Shown: piece by piece, positions 50,331 through 62,700 of the stretch
Layout of the letters: each line of letters begins with the position of its first letter
Numbering within the stretch: position 1 is the first letter of the stretch
Source of the DNA: Metallyticus violacea
Lineage: Eukaryota; Arthropoda; Insecta; Mantodea; Metallyticidae
Assembly: GCA_030762175.1 (NCBI GenBank)
Contig: JAUJEO010000019.1
Coordinates: 4,346,001-4,410,000 of the forward strand
Length of the DNA stretch: 64,000 bases
Direction of reading: 5' to 3'
Translations under genes and position numbers: made by a program
The notes under the pieces: generated by a model
What the model was told of the DNA's origin: nothing
Databases searched by the model: none
Seen by the model: the letters and a program-made list of their open reading frames with translations, nothing else

Positions 50331-53319
50331 TACATTCTTATTTGAAATAACTGGTTCTCTTTCATTATACTAGTTTGATAGCCATAGAAAACCATAAAAT
50401 GGAGAAAGATTCGCGAAAAGAAAAGATTTATTTTGATGGTTGGAAACTTCATTAGAATCAATTTTTTTCCGTTCTTATTTGAGATATATGGTTCTCTTTC
50501 ATTATACTATTTTGATAGCCTTACAAAAGAATATTATGCGGAAAGAGTCTCGAAAAGAAAAAAAAATTTTTCGAAGTTTTGAAACTTCAATAGAATCACT
50601 TTTTTTCCGTTCTTATTTGAGATAACTGGTTCTCTTTCATTATGCTAGTTTGATAGCCTTAGATAAGCATATTATGCGGTAAGAATCTCGAAAAGAAAAA
50701 AAAAATTTTTCGAAGTTTGGAAAATTCATTAGAATCACTTTTTGTCCGTTCTTATTTGAGATAACTGGTTCTCTTTCATTATACTAGTTTGATAGCCTTA
50801 GAAAAGCATATTGTGCGGAAAGAATCTCGAAAAGAAAAAAATTTTTTTTCGAAGTTTGGAAACTTCATTAGAATCACTTTTTTTCCGTTCTTATTTGAGA
50901 TAACTGGTTCTCTTTCATTATACTAGTTTGATAGCCATAGAAAACCATAAAATGAAGAAAGGAAAAGATTTATTTCGGTGGTTGGAAACTTCATTAGAAT
51001 AAATTTTTTTCCATTCTTATTTGAGATAACTGGTTCTCTTAAATATACTAGTTTGATAGCCATAGAAAACAATAAAATGAAGAAAGATTCGCGAAAAGAA
51101 AAGATTTATTTTGATGGTTGGAAACTTCATTAGAATCAATTTTTTTCCATTCTTATTTGAGATATATGTTTGTCTTTCATTATACTAGTTTGATAGCCTT
51201 AGAAAAGCATATTATGCGGAAAGAAATTAGAAAAGAAAAAAAATTTTTTTCGAAGTTTGGAAACTTCATTAGAATCACTTTTTTCCATTCTTATTTGAGA
51301 TAACTGGTTCTCTTTCATTATACTAGTTTGATAGCCTTAGAAAACCATAAAATGAAGAAAGATTCGCGAAAAGAAAAGATTTATTTCGATGGTTGGAAAC
51401 TTCATGAGAATCAATTTTTTTCCATTCTTATTTGAGATAACTGGTTCTCTTTCATTTTGCTAGTTTGATAGCTGTAGAAAAGCATATTATGCGGAAAGAA
51501 TCTCGAAAAGAAAAAAAAATTTTTTTCAAAGTTTGGAAACTTCATTAGAATCACTTTTTTTCCGTTCTTATTTGAGATATATGGTTCTCTTTCATTATAC
51601 AATTTTGATAGCCTTACAAAAGCATATTATGCGGAAAGAATCTCGAAAAGAAAAAAAAAATTTTTCGAAGGTTTGGAAACTTCATTAGAATCACTTTTTT
51701 TCGTTCTTATTTGAGATAACTGGTTCTCTTTCATTTTGCTAGTTTGATAGCTGTACAAAAGCATATTATACGGAAAGAATCTCGAAAAGAATAAAATTTT
51801 TTTTCGAAGTTTGGAAACTTCATTAGAATCACTTTTTTCCGTTCTTATTTGAGATAACTGGTTCTCTTTCATTATACTTGTTTGATAGCCTTAGAAAAGC
51901 ATATTTGTGCGGAAAGAATCTCGAAAAGAAAAAATATTTTTTTCGAAGTTTGGAAACTTCATTAGAATCACTTTTTTTCCGTTCTTATTTGAGATAACCG
52001 GTTCTCTTTCATTATACTAGTTTGATAGCCTTAGAAAAGCATATAATGCGGAAAGAATCTCGAAAAGAAAAAAAATGATTTTCGATGGTTGGAAACTTCA
52101 TTAGAATCACTTTTTTTCCGTTCTTATTTCAGATAACTGGTTCTCTTTCATTATACTAGTTTGATAGCCTTAGAAAAACATATTATGCGGTAAGAATCTC
52201 GAAAAGAAAAAAAAAATTTTTCGAAGGTTGGAAAGTTCATTAGAATCACTTTTTTTCCGTTCTTATTTGAGATAACTGGTTCTCTTACATTATACTAGTT
52301 TGATAGCCTTAGAAAAGCATATTGTGCGGAAAGAATCTCGAAAAGAAAAAAAAAATTTTTCGAAGTTTGGAAACTTCATTAGAATCACTTTCTTTCCGTT
52401 CTTATTTGAGATAACTGGTTCTCTTGTATTATACTAGTTTGATAGCCTTAGAAAAGCATACTATGCAGTAAGAATCTCGAAAGAAAAAAAATTCTTTTCG
52501 AAGTTTGGAAACTTCATTAGAATCAATTTTTTTCCATTCTTATTTGAGATAACTAGTTCTCTTTCATTATACTAGTTTGATAGCCATAGAAAACCATAAA
52601 ATGAAGAAAGATTCGCGAAAAGAAAAGATTTATTTTGATGGTTGGAAACTTCATTAGAATGAATTTTTTTCCGTTCTTATTTGAGATATATGGTTCTCTT
52701 TCATTATACTAGTTTGATAGACTTAGAAAAGCATATTATGCGGAAAGAATCTCGAAAAGAAAAAAAAAAATTTTCGAAGTTTTTTAAAACTTCATTAGAA
52801 TCACTTTTTTTCCGTTCTTATTTGAGATAACTGGTTCTCTTTCATTATACTAGTATGATAGCCTCAGTAAAGCAAGCATATTATGCGCAAAGAATCTCGA
52901 AAAGAAAAAAAAATTTTTTCGAAGTTTGGAAACTTCGTTAGAATCACTTTTTTTCCGTTCTTATTTGAGATAACTGGTTCTCTTTCATTATACTAATTAG
53001 ATAGCCTCAGAAAAGCATATTATGCGCATAGAATCTCGAAAATAAAAAAATTTTTTTAGAACTTTGGAAACTTCGTTAGAATCACTTTTTTTCCGTTCTT
53101 ATTTGAGATAACTGGTTCTCTTTCATTATGCTAGTTTGATAGCCTTAGAAAAGCATATTATGCGGTAAGAAACTCGAAAAGAAAAAAAAATTTTTCGAAG
53201 TTTGGAAAATTTATTAGAATCACTTTTTGTCCGTTCTTATTTGAGATAACTGGTTCTCTGTCATTATACTAGTTTGATAGCCTTAGAAAAGCATATTGTG
53301 CGGAAAGAATCTCGAAAAG

Positions 53320-53334
53320 AAAAAAAATTTTTTT
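53320..53334. repeat. (A)8(T)7 tract, one per monomer
   Basis: Each monomer has one self-complementary A-run/T-run between CGAAAAG and CGAAG (or CGATGG). The total is usually 15 bp, while the A to T ratio varies among copies: A10T5 at 66-80, A7T8 at 17719-17733, A9T6 at 25143-25157, A11T4 at 16758-16772. Such tracts are stiff, have a narrow minor groove, tend to disfavour nucleosomes and are typical targets of AT-hook proteins; these are general properties, not evidence from this array. Confidence 0.9.
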
Positions 53335-53335
53335 C

Positions 53336-53351
53336 GAAGTTTGGAAACTTC
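53336..53351. repeat. Conserved 16-bp dyad GAAGTTTGGAAACTTC
   Basis: Seven-base arms GAAGTTT and AAACTTC are perfect inverted repeats around a GG spacer. The element is present in nearly all class A and B monomers, directly after the (A)n(T)n tract. In class A the dyad extends to eight bases per arm. It could form a small cruciform, or bind a dimeric protein; neither is shown by sequence. Short dyads are known in several centromeric satellites and have been proposed to favour non-B DNA there. Confidence 0.9.
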
Positions 53352-53381
53352 ATTAGAATCACTTTTTTTCCGTTCTTATTT

Positions 53382-53507
53382 GAGATAACTGGTTCTCTTT
53401 CATTATACTAGTTTGATAGCCATAGAAAACCATAAAATGAAGAAAGGAAAAGATTTATTTCGATGGTTGGAAACTTCATTAGAATAAATTTTTTTCCATT
53501 CTTATTT
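53382..53507 (+). repeat. Class C-short monomer (126 bp), block-end marker
   Basis: Class C monomers have CCATAGAAAACCATAAAATG and normally GATTCGCGAAAAG, which contains an NruI-type TCGCGA. In this short form about 11 bp are missing, so ATGAAGAAAGG runs directly into AAAAGATTTATTTCG. The left arm of the large dyad is lost as well (GATGGTTGG before AAACTTC). The same short monomer recurs near 9181, 12613, 15091, 17437, 19087, 22385, 24866, 32922, 36353, 38839, 41585, 44062, 44600, 50955, 53441, 57018 and 59363, 17 times. In the copies I checked it is followed by a monomer with CTCTTAATTATAC and then by the block-end monomer with GAAAGAAATTAG. Confidence 0.88.
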
Positions 53508-53839
53508 GAGATAACTGGTTCTCTTAATTATACTAGTTTGATAGCCATAGAAAACAATAAAATGAAGAAAGATTCGCGAAAAGAAAAGATTTATTTTGAT
53601 GGTTGGAAACTTCATTAGAATCAATTTTTTTCCATTCTTATTTGAGATATATGTTTGTCTTTCATTATACTAGTTTGATAGCCTTAGAAAAGCATATTAT
53701 GCGGAAAGAAATTAGAAAAGAAAAAAAATTTTTTTCGAAGTTTGGAAACTTCATTAGAATCACTTTTTTCCATTCTTATTTGAGATAACTGGTTCTCTTT
53801 CATTATACTAGTTTGATAGCCTTAGAAAACCATAAAATG

Positions 53840-56800
53840 AAGAAAGATTCGCGAAAAGAAAAGATTTACTTCGATGGTTGGAATCTTCATTAGAATCAAT
53901 TTTTTTCCACTCTTATTTGAGATAACTTGTACTCTTTCATTATACTAGTTTGATAGCCATAGAAAACCATAAAAAGAAGAAAGATTCGCGAAAAGAAAAG
54001 ATTTATTTCGATGGTTTGAAACTTCAATAGAATCAATTTTTTTCCATTCTTATTTGAGATAACTTGTTCTCTTTCATTATACTAGTTTGATAGCCTTAGA
54101 AAACCATAAAATGAAGAAAGATTCGCGAAAAGAAAAGATTTATTTCGATGGGTGGAAACTTCATTAGAATCACTTTTTTCCGTTCTTAATTGAGATAACT
54201 GGTTCTCTATAATTTTCCTAGTTTGATAGCTGTAGAAAAGCATATTATGCAAAAAGAATCTCGAAAAGAAAAAAAAATTTTTTCAAAGTTTGGAAACATC
54301 ATTAGTAGCACTTATTTTCCGTTCTTATTAAAGATAACTGGTTCTCTTTCATTATACTAGTTTGATAGCCGTAGAAAATCATATTATGCGGAAAGAATCT
54401 CGAAATGAAAAAAAATTTTTTTCGAAGTTTGGAAACTTCATTAGAATCACTTTTTTCCGTTCTTATTTGAGATAACTAGTTCTCTTTCATTATACTAGTT
54501 TGATAGCCTTAGAAAAGCATATAATGCGGGAAGAATCTAGCAAGGAAAAAATTTTTTTTTTTATGTTTTGAAATTCCTTATGATTCAATTTTTTTCCATT
54601 CTTATTTGAGATAAGTGGTTCTCTTTCATTATACTAGTTTGATAGCCTTAGAAAAGCATATTATACGGAAAGAATCTCGAAAAGAAAAAAAAATTTTTTC
54701 GAAGTTTGGAAACTTCATTAGAATCACTTTTTTTCCGTTCTTATTTGAGATAACCGGTTCTCTTTCATTATACTAGTTTGATAGCCTTAGAAAAGAATAT
54801 AATGCGGAAAGAATCTCGAAAAGAAAAAAAATGATTTTCGATGGTTGGAAACTTCATTAGAATCACTTTTTTTCGGTTCTTATTTGAGATAACTGGTTCT
54901 CTTTCATTATACTAGTTTGATAGCCTTAGAAAAACATATTATTAGTAAGAATCTCGAAAAGAAAAAAAAAATTTTTCGAAGGTTGGAAAGTTCATTAGAA
55001 TCACTTTTTTTCCGTTCTTATTTGAGATAACTGGTTCTCTTACATTATACTAGTTTGATAGCCTTAGAAAAGCATATTGTGCGGAAAGAATCTCGAAAAG
55101 AAAAAAAAAATTTTTTTCGAAGTTTGGAAACTTCATTAGAATCACTTTCTTTCCCTTCTTATTTGAGATAACTGGTTCTCTTGTATTATACTAGTTTGAT
55201 AGCCTTAGAAAAGCATATTATGCAGTAAGAATCTCGAAAGAAAAAAAATTCTTTTCGAAGTTTGGAAACTTCATTAGAATCACTTTTTTTCCGTTCTTAT
55301 TAGAGATAACTGGTTCTCTTTCTTTATACTAGTTTGATAGCCTTAGAAAAGCATATTGTGCCGAAAGAATATCGAAAAGAAAAAAAAAATTTTTCGAAGT
55401 TGGAAACTTCATTAGAATCACTTTTTTTCCGTTGTTATTTGAGATAACTGGTTCTCTTTCATTATACTAGTTTGATAGCCTTAGAAAAGCATATAATGCG
55501 GAAAGAATCTCGAAAAGAAAAAAATTTTTTTTCGATGGTTGGAAAGTTCATTAGAATCAATTTTTTTCCATTCTTATTTGAGATAACTGGTTCTCTTTCA
55601 TTATACTAGTTTGATAGCCATAGAAAACCATAAAATGAAGAAAGATTCGCGAAAAGAAAAGATTTACTTTGATGGTTGGAAACTTCAATAGAATCAATTT
55701 CTTTCCGTTCTTATTTGATATATGGTTCTCTTTCATTATACTAATTTGATAGCATTAGAAAAGCATATTATGCGGAAAGAATCTCGAAAAGAAAAAAAAT
55801 TTTTTTCGAAGTTTTGAAACTTCATTAGAATCACTTTTTTTCCGTTCTTATTTGAGATAACTGGTTCTCTTTCATTATACTAGTTTGATAGCCTTAGAAA
55901 AGCATATATTGCGGAAAGAATCTCGAAAAGAAAAAAAAATTTTTTCGAAGTATTGAAACTTCATTAGAATTTCTTGTTTTCCATTCTTATTTGAGATAAC
56001 TGGTTCTCTTTCATTATACTAGTTTATAGCCTTTGAAAAGCATATTATACGGAAAGAATCTCGAAAAGAAAAAAATTTTTTTTCGAAGTTTGGAAACTTC
56101 ATTACAATCACTTTTTTTCCGTTCTTATTTGAGATAACTGGTTCTCTTTCATTATACTAATTTGATAGCCTTAGAAAAGCATATTGTGCGGAAAGAATCT
56201 CGAAAAGAAAAAAATTTTTTTCGAAGTTTGGAAACTTCATTAGAATCACTTTTTTTCCGTTCTTATTAGAGATAACTGGTTCTCTTTCATTATACTAGTT
56301 TGATATTCTTAGAAAAGCATATTGTGCCGAAAGAATATCGAAAAGAAAAAAAAAATTTATCGAAGTTGGAAACTTCATTAGAATCACTTTTTTTCCGTTC
56401 TTATTTGAGATAACTGGTTCTCTTTCATTATACTAGTTTGATAGCCATAGAAAACCATAAAATGGAGAAAGATTCGCGAAAAGAAAAGATTTATTTTGAT
56501 GGTTGGAAACTTCATTAGAATCAATTTTTTTCCGTTCTTATTTGAGATATATGGTTCTCTTTCATTATACTATTTTGATAGCCTTACAAAAGCATATTAT
56601 GCGGAAAGAGTCTCGAAAAGAAAAAAAAAATTTTTCGAAGTTTTGAAACTTCCATAGAATCACTTTTTTTCCGTTCTTATTTGAGATAACTGGTTCTCTT
56701 TCATTATGCTAGTTTGATAGCCTTAGAAAAGCATATTATGCGGTAAGAAACTCGAAAAGAAAAAAAAAATTTTTCGAAGTTTGGAAAATTCATTAGAATC

Positions 56801-57418
56801 ACTTTTTGTCCGTTCTTATTTGAGATAACTGGTTCTCTTTCATTATACTAGTTTGATAGCCTTAGAAAAGCATATTGTGCGGAAAGAATCTCGAAAAGAA
56901 AAAAAATTTTTTTCGAAGTTTGGAAACTTCATTAGAATCACTTTTTTTCCGTTCTTATTTGAGATAACTGGTTCTCTTTCATTATACTAGTTTGATAGCC
57001 ATAGAAAACCATAAAATGAAGAAAGGAAAAGATTTATTTCGATGGTTGGAAACTTCATTAGAATAAATTTTTTTCCATTCTTATTTGAGATAACTGGTTC
57101 TCTTAATTATACTAGTTTGATAGCCATAGAAAACAATAAAATGAAGAAAGATTCGCGAAAAGAAAAGATTTATTTTGATGGTTGGAAACTTCATTAGAAT
57201 CAATTTTTTTCCATTCTTATTTGAGATATATGTTTGTCTTTCATTATACTAGTTTGATAGCCTTAGAAAAGCATATTATGCGGAAAGAAATTAGAAAAGA
57301 AAAAAAATTTTTTTCGAAGTTTGGAAACTTCATTAGAATCACTTTTTTCCATTCTTATTTGAGATAACTGGTTCTCTTTCATTATACTAGTTTGATAGCC
57401 TTAGAAAACCATAAAATG
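53840..57418 (+). repeat. Block beta5, 26-mer with a five-monomer insertion (3579 bp)
   Basis: Follows beta4 at offset 14602 for seven monomers (to about 54745). Five monomers of P/Q type follow: GATAACCGG with AAAATGATTTTC, AAAAACATA, CTCTTACATT, CTTGTATT and GTGCCG. It returns to beta at the GTTGTTATTT marker (55431), offset 14883. The ACATTC monomer is missing as in beta3. Private variants in the inserted part include AAAAGAATATAATG and TATTATTAGTAAG near 54947, a change of the TATGCGG motif. Confidence 0.83.
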
Positions 57419-59758
57419 AAGAAAGATTCGCGAAAAGAAAAGATTTATTTCGATGGTTGGAAACTTCATGAGAATCAATTTTTTTCCGTTCTTATTTGAG
57501 ATAACTGGTTCTCTTTCATTTTGCTAGTTTGATAGCTGTAGAAAAGCATATTATGCGGAAAGAATCTCGAAAAGAAAAAAAAAATTTTTTCAAAGTTTGG
57601 AAACTTCATTAGAATCACTTTTTTTCCGTTCTTATTTGAGATATATGGTTCTCTTTCATTATACAATTTTGATAGCCTTACAAAAGCATATTATGCGGAA
57701 AGAATCTCGAAAAGAAAAAAAAAATTTTTCGAAGGTTTGGAAACTTCATTAGAATCACTTTTTTTCGTTCTTATTTGAGATAACTGATTCTCTTTCATTT
57801 TGCTAGTTTGATAGCTGTACAAAAGCATATTATACGGAAAGAATCTCGAAAAGAATAAAATTTTTTTTCGAAGTTTGGAAACTTTATTAGAATCACTTTT
57901 TTCCGTTCTTATTTGAGATAACTGGTTCTCTTTCATTATACTTGTTTGATAGCCTTAGAAAAGCATATTGTGCGGAAAGAATCTCGAAAAGAAAAAATAG
58001 TTTTTTCGAAGTTTGGCAACTTCATTAGAATCACTTTTTTTCCGTTCTTATTTGAGATAACCGGTTCTCTTTCATTATACTAGTTTGATAGCCTTAGAAA
58101 AGCATATAATGCGGAAAGAATCTCGAAAAGAAAAAAAATGATTTTCGATGGTTGGAAACTTCATTAGAATCACTTTTTTTCGGTTCTTATTTGAGATAAC
58201 TGGTTCTCTTTCATTATACTAGTTTGATAGCCTTAGAAAAACATATTATGCGGTAAGAATCTCGAAAAGAAAAAAAAAATTTTTTTCGAAGTTTGGAAAC
58301 TTCATTAGAATCACTTTCTTTCCCTTCTTATTTGAGATAACTGGTTCTCTTGTATTATACTAGTTTGATAGCCTTAGAAAAGCATATTATGCAGTAAGAA
58401 TCTCGAAAGAAAAAAAATTCTTTTCGAAGTTTGGAAACTTCATTAGAATCACTTTTTTTCCGTTCTTATTAGAGATAACTGGTTCTCTTTCTTTATACTA
58501 GTTTGATAGCCTTAGAAAAGCATATTGTGCCGAAAGAATATCGAAAAGAAAAAAAAAATTTTTCGAAGTTGGAAACTTCATTAGAATCACTTTTTTTCCG
58601 TTCTTATTTGAGATAACTGGTTCTCTTTCATTATACTAGTTTGATAGCCTTAGAAAAGCATATAATGCGGAAAGAATTTCGAAAAGAAAAAAATTTTTTT
58701 TCGATGGTTGGAAACTTCATTAGAATCAATTTTTTTACATTCTTATTTGAAATAACTGGTTCTCTTTCATTATACTAGTTTGATAGCCATAGAAAACCAT
58801 AAAATGGAGAAAGATTCGCGAAAAGAAAAGATTTATTTTGATGGTTGGAAACTTCATTAGAATCAATTTTTTCCGTTCTTATTTGAGATATATGGTGTTC
58901 TTTCATTATACTATTTTGATAGCCTTACAAAAGCATATTATGCGGAAAGAGTCTCGAAAAGAAAAAAAAATTTTTCGAAGTTTTGAAACTTCAATAGAAT
59001 CACTTTTTTTCCGTTCTTATTTGAGATAACTGGTTCTCTTTCATTATGCTAGTTTGATAGCCTTAGAAAAGCATATTATGCGGTAAGAATCTCGAAAAGA
59101 AAAAAAAAATTTTTCGAAGTTTGGAAAATTCATTAGAATCACTTTTTGTCCGTTCTTATTTGAGATAACTGGTTCTCTTTCATTATACTAGTTTGATAGC
59201 CTTAGAAAGGCACATTGTGCGGAAAGAATCTCGAAAAGAAAAAAAATTTTTTTCGAAGTTTGGAAACTTCATTAGAATCACTTTTTTTCCGTTCTTATTT
59301 GAGATAACTGGTTCTCTTTCATTATACTAGTTTGATAGCCATAGAAAACCATAAAATGAAGAAAGGAAAAGATTTATTTCGGTGGTTGGAAACTTCATTA
59401 GAATAAATTTTTTTCCATTCTTATTTGAGATAACTGGTTCTCTTAATTATACTAGTTTGATAGCCATAGAAAACAATAAAATGAAGAAAGATTCGCGAAA
59501 AGAAAGGATTTATTTTGATGGTTGGAAACTTCATTAGAATCAATTTTTTTCCATTCTTATTTGAGATATATGTTTGTCTTTCATTATACTAGTTTGATAG
59601 CCTTAGAAAAGCATATTACGCGGAAAGAAATTAGAAAAGAAAAAAAATTTTTTTCGAAGTTTGGAAACTTCATTAGAATCACTTTTTTCCATTCTTATTT
59701 GAGATAACTGGTTCTCTTTCATTATACTAGTTTGATAGCCTTAGAAAACCATAAAATG
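57419..59758 (+). repeat. Block delta4, 17-mer (2340 bp)
   Basis: Like delta3 at offset 15436 up to about 58250 and at offset 15299 afterwards, so one monomer (137 bp) is lost. The hybrid near 58240-58300 joins the AAAAACATA monomer (GCGGTAAGAATCTCG) to the end of the TTACATT monomer (TTTCTTTCCCTTC). A private CTGATTCTC replaces CTGGTTCTC near 57785. Confidence 0.84.
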
Positions 59759-62700
59759 AAGAAAGATTCGCGAAAAGAAAAGATTTATTTCGATGGTCTG
59801 AAACTTCATGAGAATCAATTTTTTTCCATTCTTATTTGAGATAACTGGTTCTCTTTCATTTTGCTAGTTTGATAGCTGTAGAAAAGCATATTATGCGGAA
59901 AGAATCTCGAAAAGAAAAAAAAATTTTTTTCAAAGTTTGGAAACTTCATTAGAATCACTTTTTTTCCGTTCTTATTTGAGATATATGGTTCTCTTTCATT
60001 ATACAATTTTGATAGCCTTACAAAAGCATATTATGCGGAAAGAATCTCGAAAAGAAAAAAAATGATTTTCGATGGTTGGAAACTTCATTAGAATCACTTT
60101 TTTTCGGTTCTTATTTGAGATAACTGGTTCTCTTTCATTATACTAGTTTGATAGCCTTAGAAAAACATATTATGCGGTAAGAATCTCGAAAAGAAAAAAA
60201 AAATTTTTCGAAGGTTGGAAAGTTCATTAGAATCACTTTTTTTCCGTTCTTATTTGAGATAACTGGTTCTCTTACATTATACTAGTTTGATAGCCTTAGA
60301 AAAGCATATTGTGCGGAAAGAATCTCGAAAAGAAAAAAAAAATTTTTCGAAGTTTGGAAACTTCATTAGAATCACTTTCTTTCCGTTCTTATTTGAGATA
60401 ACTGGTTCTCTTGTATTATACTAGTTTGATAGCCTTAGAAAAGCATACTATGCAGTAAGAATCTCGAAAGAAAAAAAATTCTTTTCGAAGTTTGGAAACT
60501 TCATTAGAATCAATTTTTTTCCATTCTTATTTGAGATAACTAGTTTACTTTCATTATACTAGTTTGATAGCCATAGAAAACCATAAAATGAAGAAAGATT
60601 CGCGAAAAGAAAAGATTTATTTTGATGGTTGGAAACTTCATTAGAATGAATTTTTTTCCGTTCTTATTTGAGATATATGGTTCTCTTTCATTATACTAGT
60701 TTGATAGACTTAGAAAAGCATATTATGCGGAAAGAATCTCGAAAAGAAAAAAAAAAATTTTCGAAGTTTTGAAACTTCATTAGAATCACTTTTTTTCCGT
60801 TCTTATTTGAGATAACTGGTTCTCTTTCATTATACTAGTTTGTTAGCCTCAGTAAAGCAAGCATATTATGCGCAAAGAATCTCGAAAAGAAAAAAAAATT
60901 TTTTCGAAGTTTGGAAACTTCGTTAGAATCACTTTTTTTCCGTTCTTATTTGAGATAACTGGTTCTCTTTCATTATACTAATTAGATAGCCTCAGAAAAG
61001 CATATTATGCGCATAGAATCTCGAAAATAAAAAAATTTTTTTACAACTTTGGAAACTTCGTTAGAATCACTTTTTTTCCGTTCTTATTTGAGATAACTGG
61101 TTCTCTTTCATTATACTAGTTTGATAGCCTCAGAAAAGCATATTATGCGCAAAGAATCTCGAAAAGAAATAAAAGTTTTTTCGAAGTTTGGAAACGTCGT
61201 TTGAATCACTTTTTTCCGTTCTTATTTGAGATAACTGGTTCTCTTTCATTATAGTAGTTTGATAGCCTCAGAAAAGCATATTATGCGCAAAGAATCACGA
61301 AAAGAAAAAATTTTTTTTTCGTTGTTTGGAAACTTCGTTAGAATCACTTTTTCTCCGTTCTTATTTGAGATAACTGGTTCTCTTTCATTATACTAGTTTG
61401 ATAGGCTCAGAAAAGCATATTATGCGCAAAGAATCACGAAAAGAAAAAATTTTTTTTTCGTTGTTTGGAAACTTCGTTAGAATCACTTTTTCTCCGTTCT
61501 TATTTGAGATAACTGGTTCTCTTTCATTATACTGGTTTGATAGCCTTAGAAAAGCATATAATGCCGAAAGAATCTCGAAAGGAAAAAAATTTTTTTTGAT
61601 GTTTTGAAATTCCTTATGATTCAATTTTTGTCCATTCTTATTTGAGATAACTGGTTCTCTTTCATTATACTAGTTTGATAGCCTTAGAAAACCATAAAAT
61701 GAAGAAAGATTCGCGAAAAAAAAATATTTTTTTCGAAGTTTGGAAACTTCATTAGAATCACTTTTTTTCCGTTCTTATTTGAGATAACTGGTTCTCTTTC
61801 ATTATACTGGTTTCATAGCCACAGAAAAGCATATTATGCGCAAAGAATCTCGAAAAGAAAAAAATTTTTTTTGAAGTTTGGAAACTTCGTTAGAATCTTT
61901 TTTTTTCCGTTCTTATTTGATAAACTGGTTCTCTTTCATTATACTAGTTTGATAACCTCAGTAAAGCATATTATGCGCAAAGAATTTCGAAAGAAGAAAA
62001 ATTTTTTTCGAAGTTTGGAAACTTCGTTAGAATCACTTTTTTTCCATTCTTATTTGAGATAACTGGTTCTCTTTCATTATACTAGTTTGATAGCCTCAGT
62101 AAAGCATATTATGCGCAAAGAATCTCGAAAAGAAAAAAAATTTTTTTAGAAGTTTGGAAACTTCGTTAGAATCAATTTTTTTCCGTTCTTATTTGAGATA
62201 ACTGGTTCTCTTTCATTATACTAGTTTGATAGCCTCAGTAAAGCATATTATGCGCAAAGAATCTCGAAAGGAAAAAAAATTTTTTTCGAAGTTTGGAAAC
62301 GTCGTTTGAATCACTTTTTTCCGTTCTTATTTGAGATAACTGGTTCTCTTTCATTATAGTAGTTTGATAGCCTTAGAAAAGCATATTATGCGCAAAGAAT
62401 CTCGAAATGAAAAAAATTTTTTTTCGAAGTTTAGAAACTTCCTTAGACACACTTTTTTCCATTCTTATTTGAGATAACTGTTTCTCTTTCATTATACTAG
62501 TTTGATAGCCTCAGAAAAGCATATTATGCGCAAAGAATCTCGAAAAGAAAAAAATTTTTTTTCGAAGTTTGGAAACTTCATTAGAATCTCTTTTTTTCCT
62601 TTCTTATTTGAGATAGCTGGTAATCTCTCATTATACTAGTTTGATAGCCTCAGTAAAGCATATTATGCGCAAAGAATCTCGAAAAGAAGAAAATTTTTTT

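Larger units (their letters stand above)
44997..51354 (+). repeat. Block alpha3 (6358 bp)
   Basis: Same start as alpha2, including the hybrid third monomer near 45300. From 45506 to 49510 it matches 1-4005, and from 44997 to about 49910 it matches alpha2 at offset 19735. It is closer to alpha1 than to alpha2: for example GCATATAATGCGC (46377) is shared with alpha1 while alpha2 has GCATATTATGCGC. Class A monomers run to about 50270, then a hybrid leads into the last eight monomers of Q9. No gene is seen. Confidence 0.84.
53243..53381 (+). repeat. Representative class B monomer (CTTAG / GCGGAAAG / CTTCATTAG)
   Basis: A 139-bp unit with GATAGCCTTAGAAAAGC, GCGGAAAGAATCTCG, an A8T7 tract at 53320-53334 and the dyad at 53336-53351. 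Class B is the commonest type. It differs from class A mainly at CTTAG for CTCAG, GCGG for GCGC and CTTCATT for CTTCGTT. The last difference is a CG-to-CA change, the kind expected from loss of a methylated CpG. This copy has GCATATTGTGC, a one-base variant of the small GCATATTATGC dyad. Confidence 0.9.
51355..53839 (+). repeat. Block gamma4, full 18-mer (2485 bp)
   Basis: Matches gamma3 at offset 14602 in length and monomer order. The AAGC-duplication monomer begins at CTCAG 52863 with GTATGATAGCC, and the long dyad is at 52776-52793. Shared variants with gamma3 include TTCTCTGTCATT (near 38654 and 53258). A private change is TTATTTCAGATAAC near 52126. Confidence 0.86.

Noticed and set aside
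53320..53375. Dyad followed by a T run, like a bacterial rho-independent terminator.
   Set aside because: The T run does not directly follow the dyad (about 17 bp lie between), the stem is short and AT-rich, it occurs in hundreds of copies, and no transcribed gene is near.
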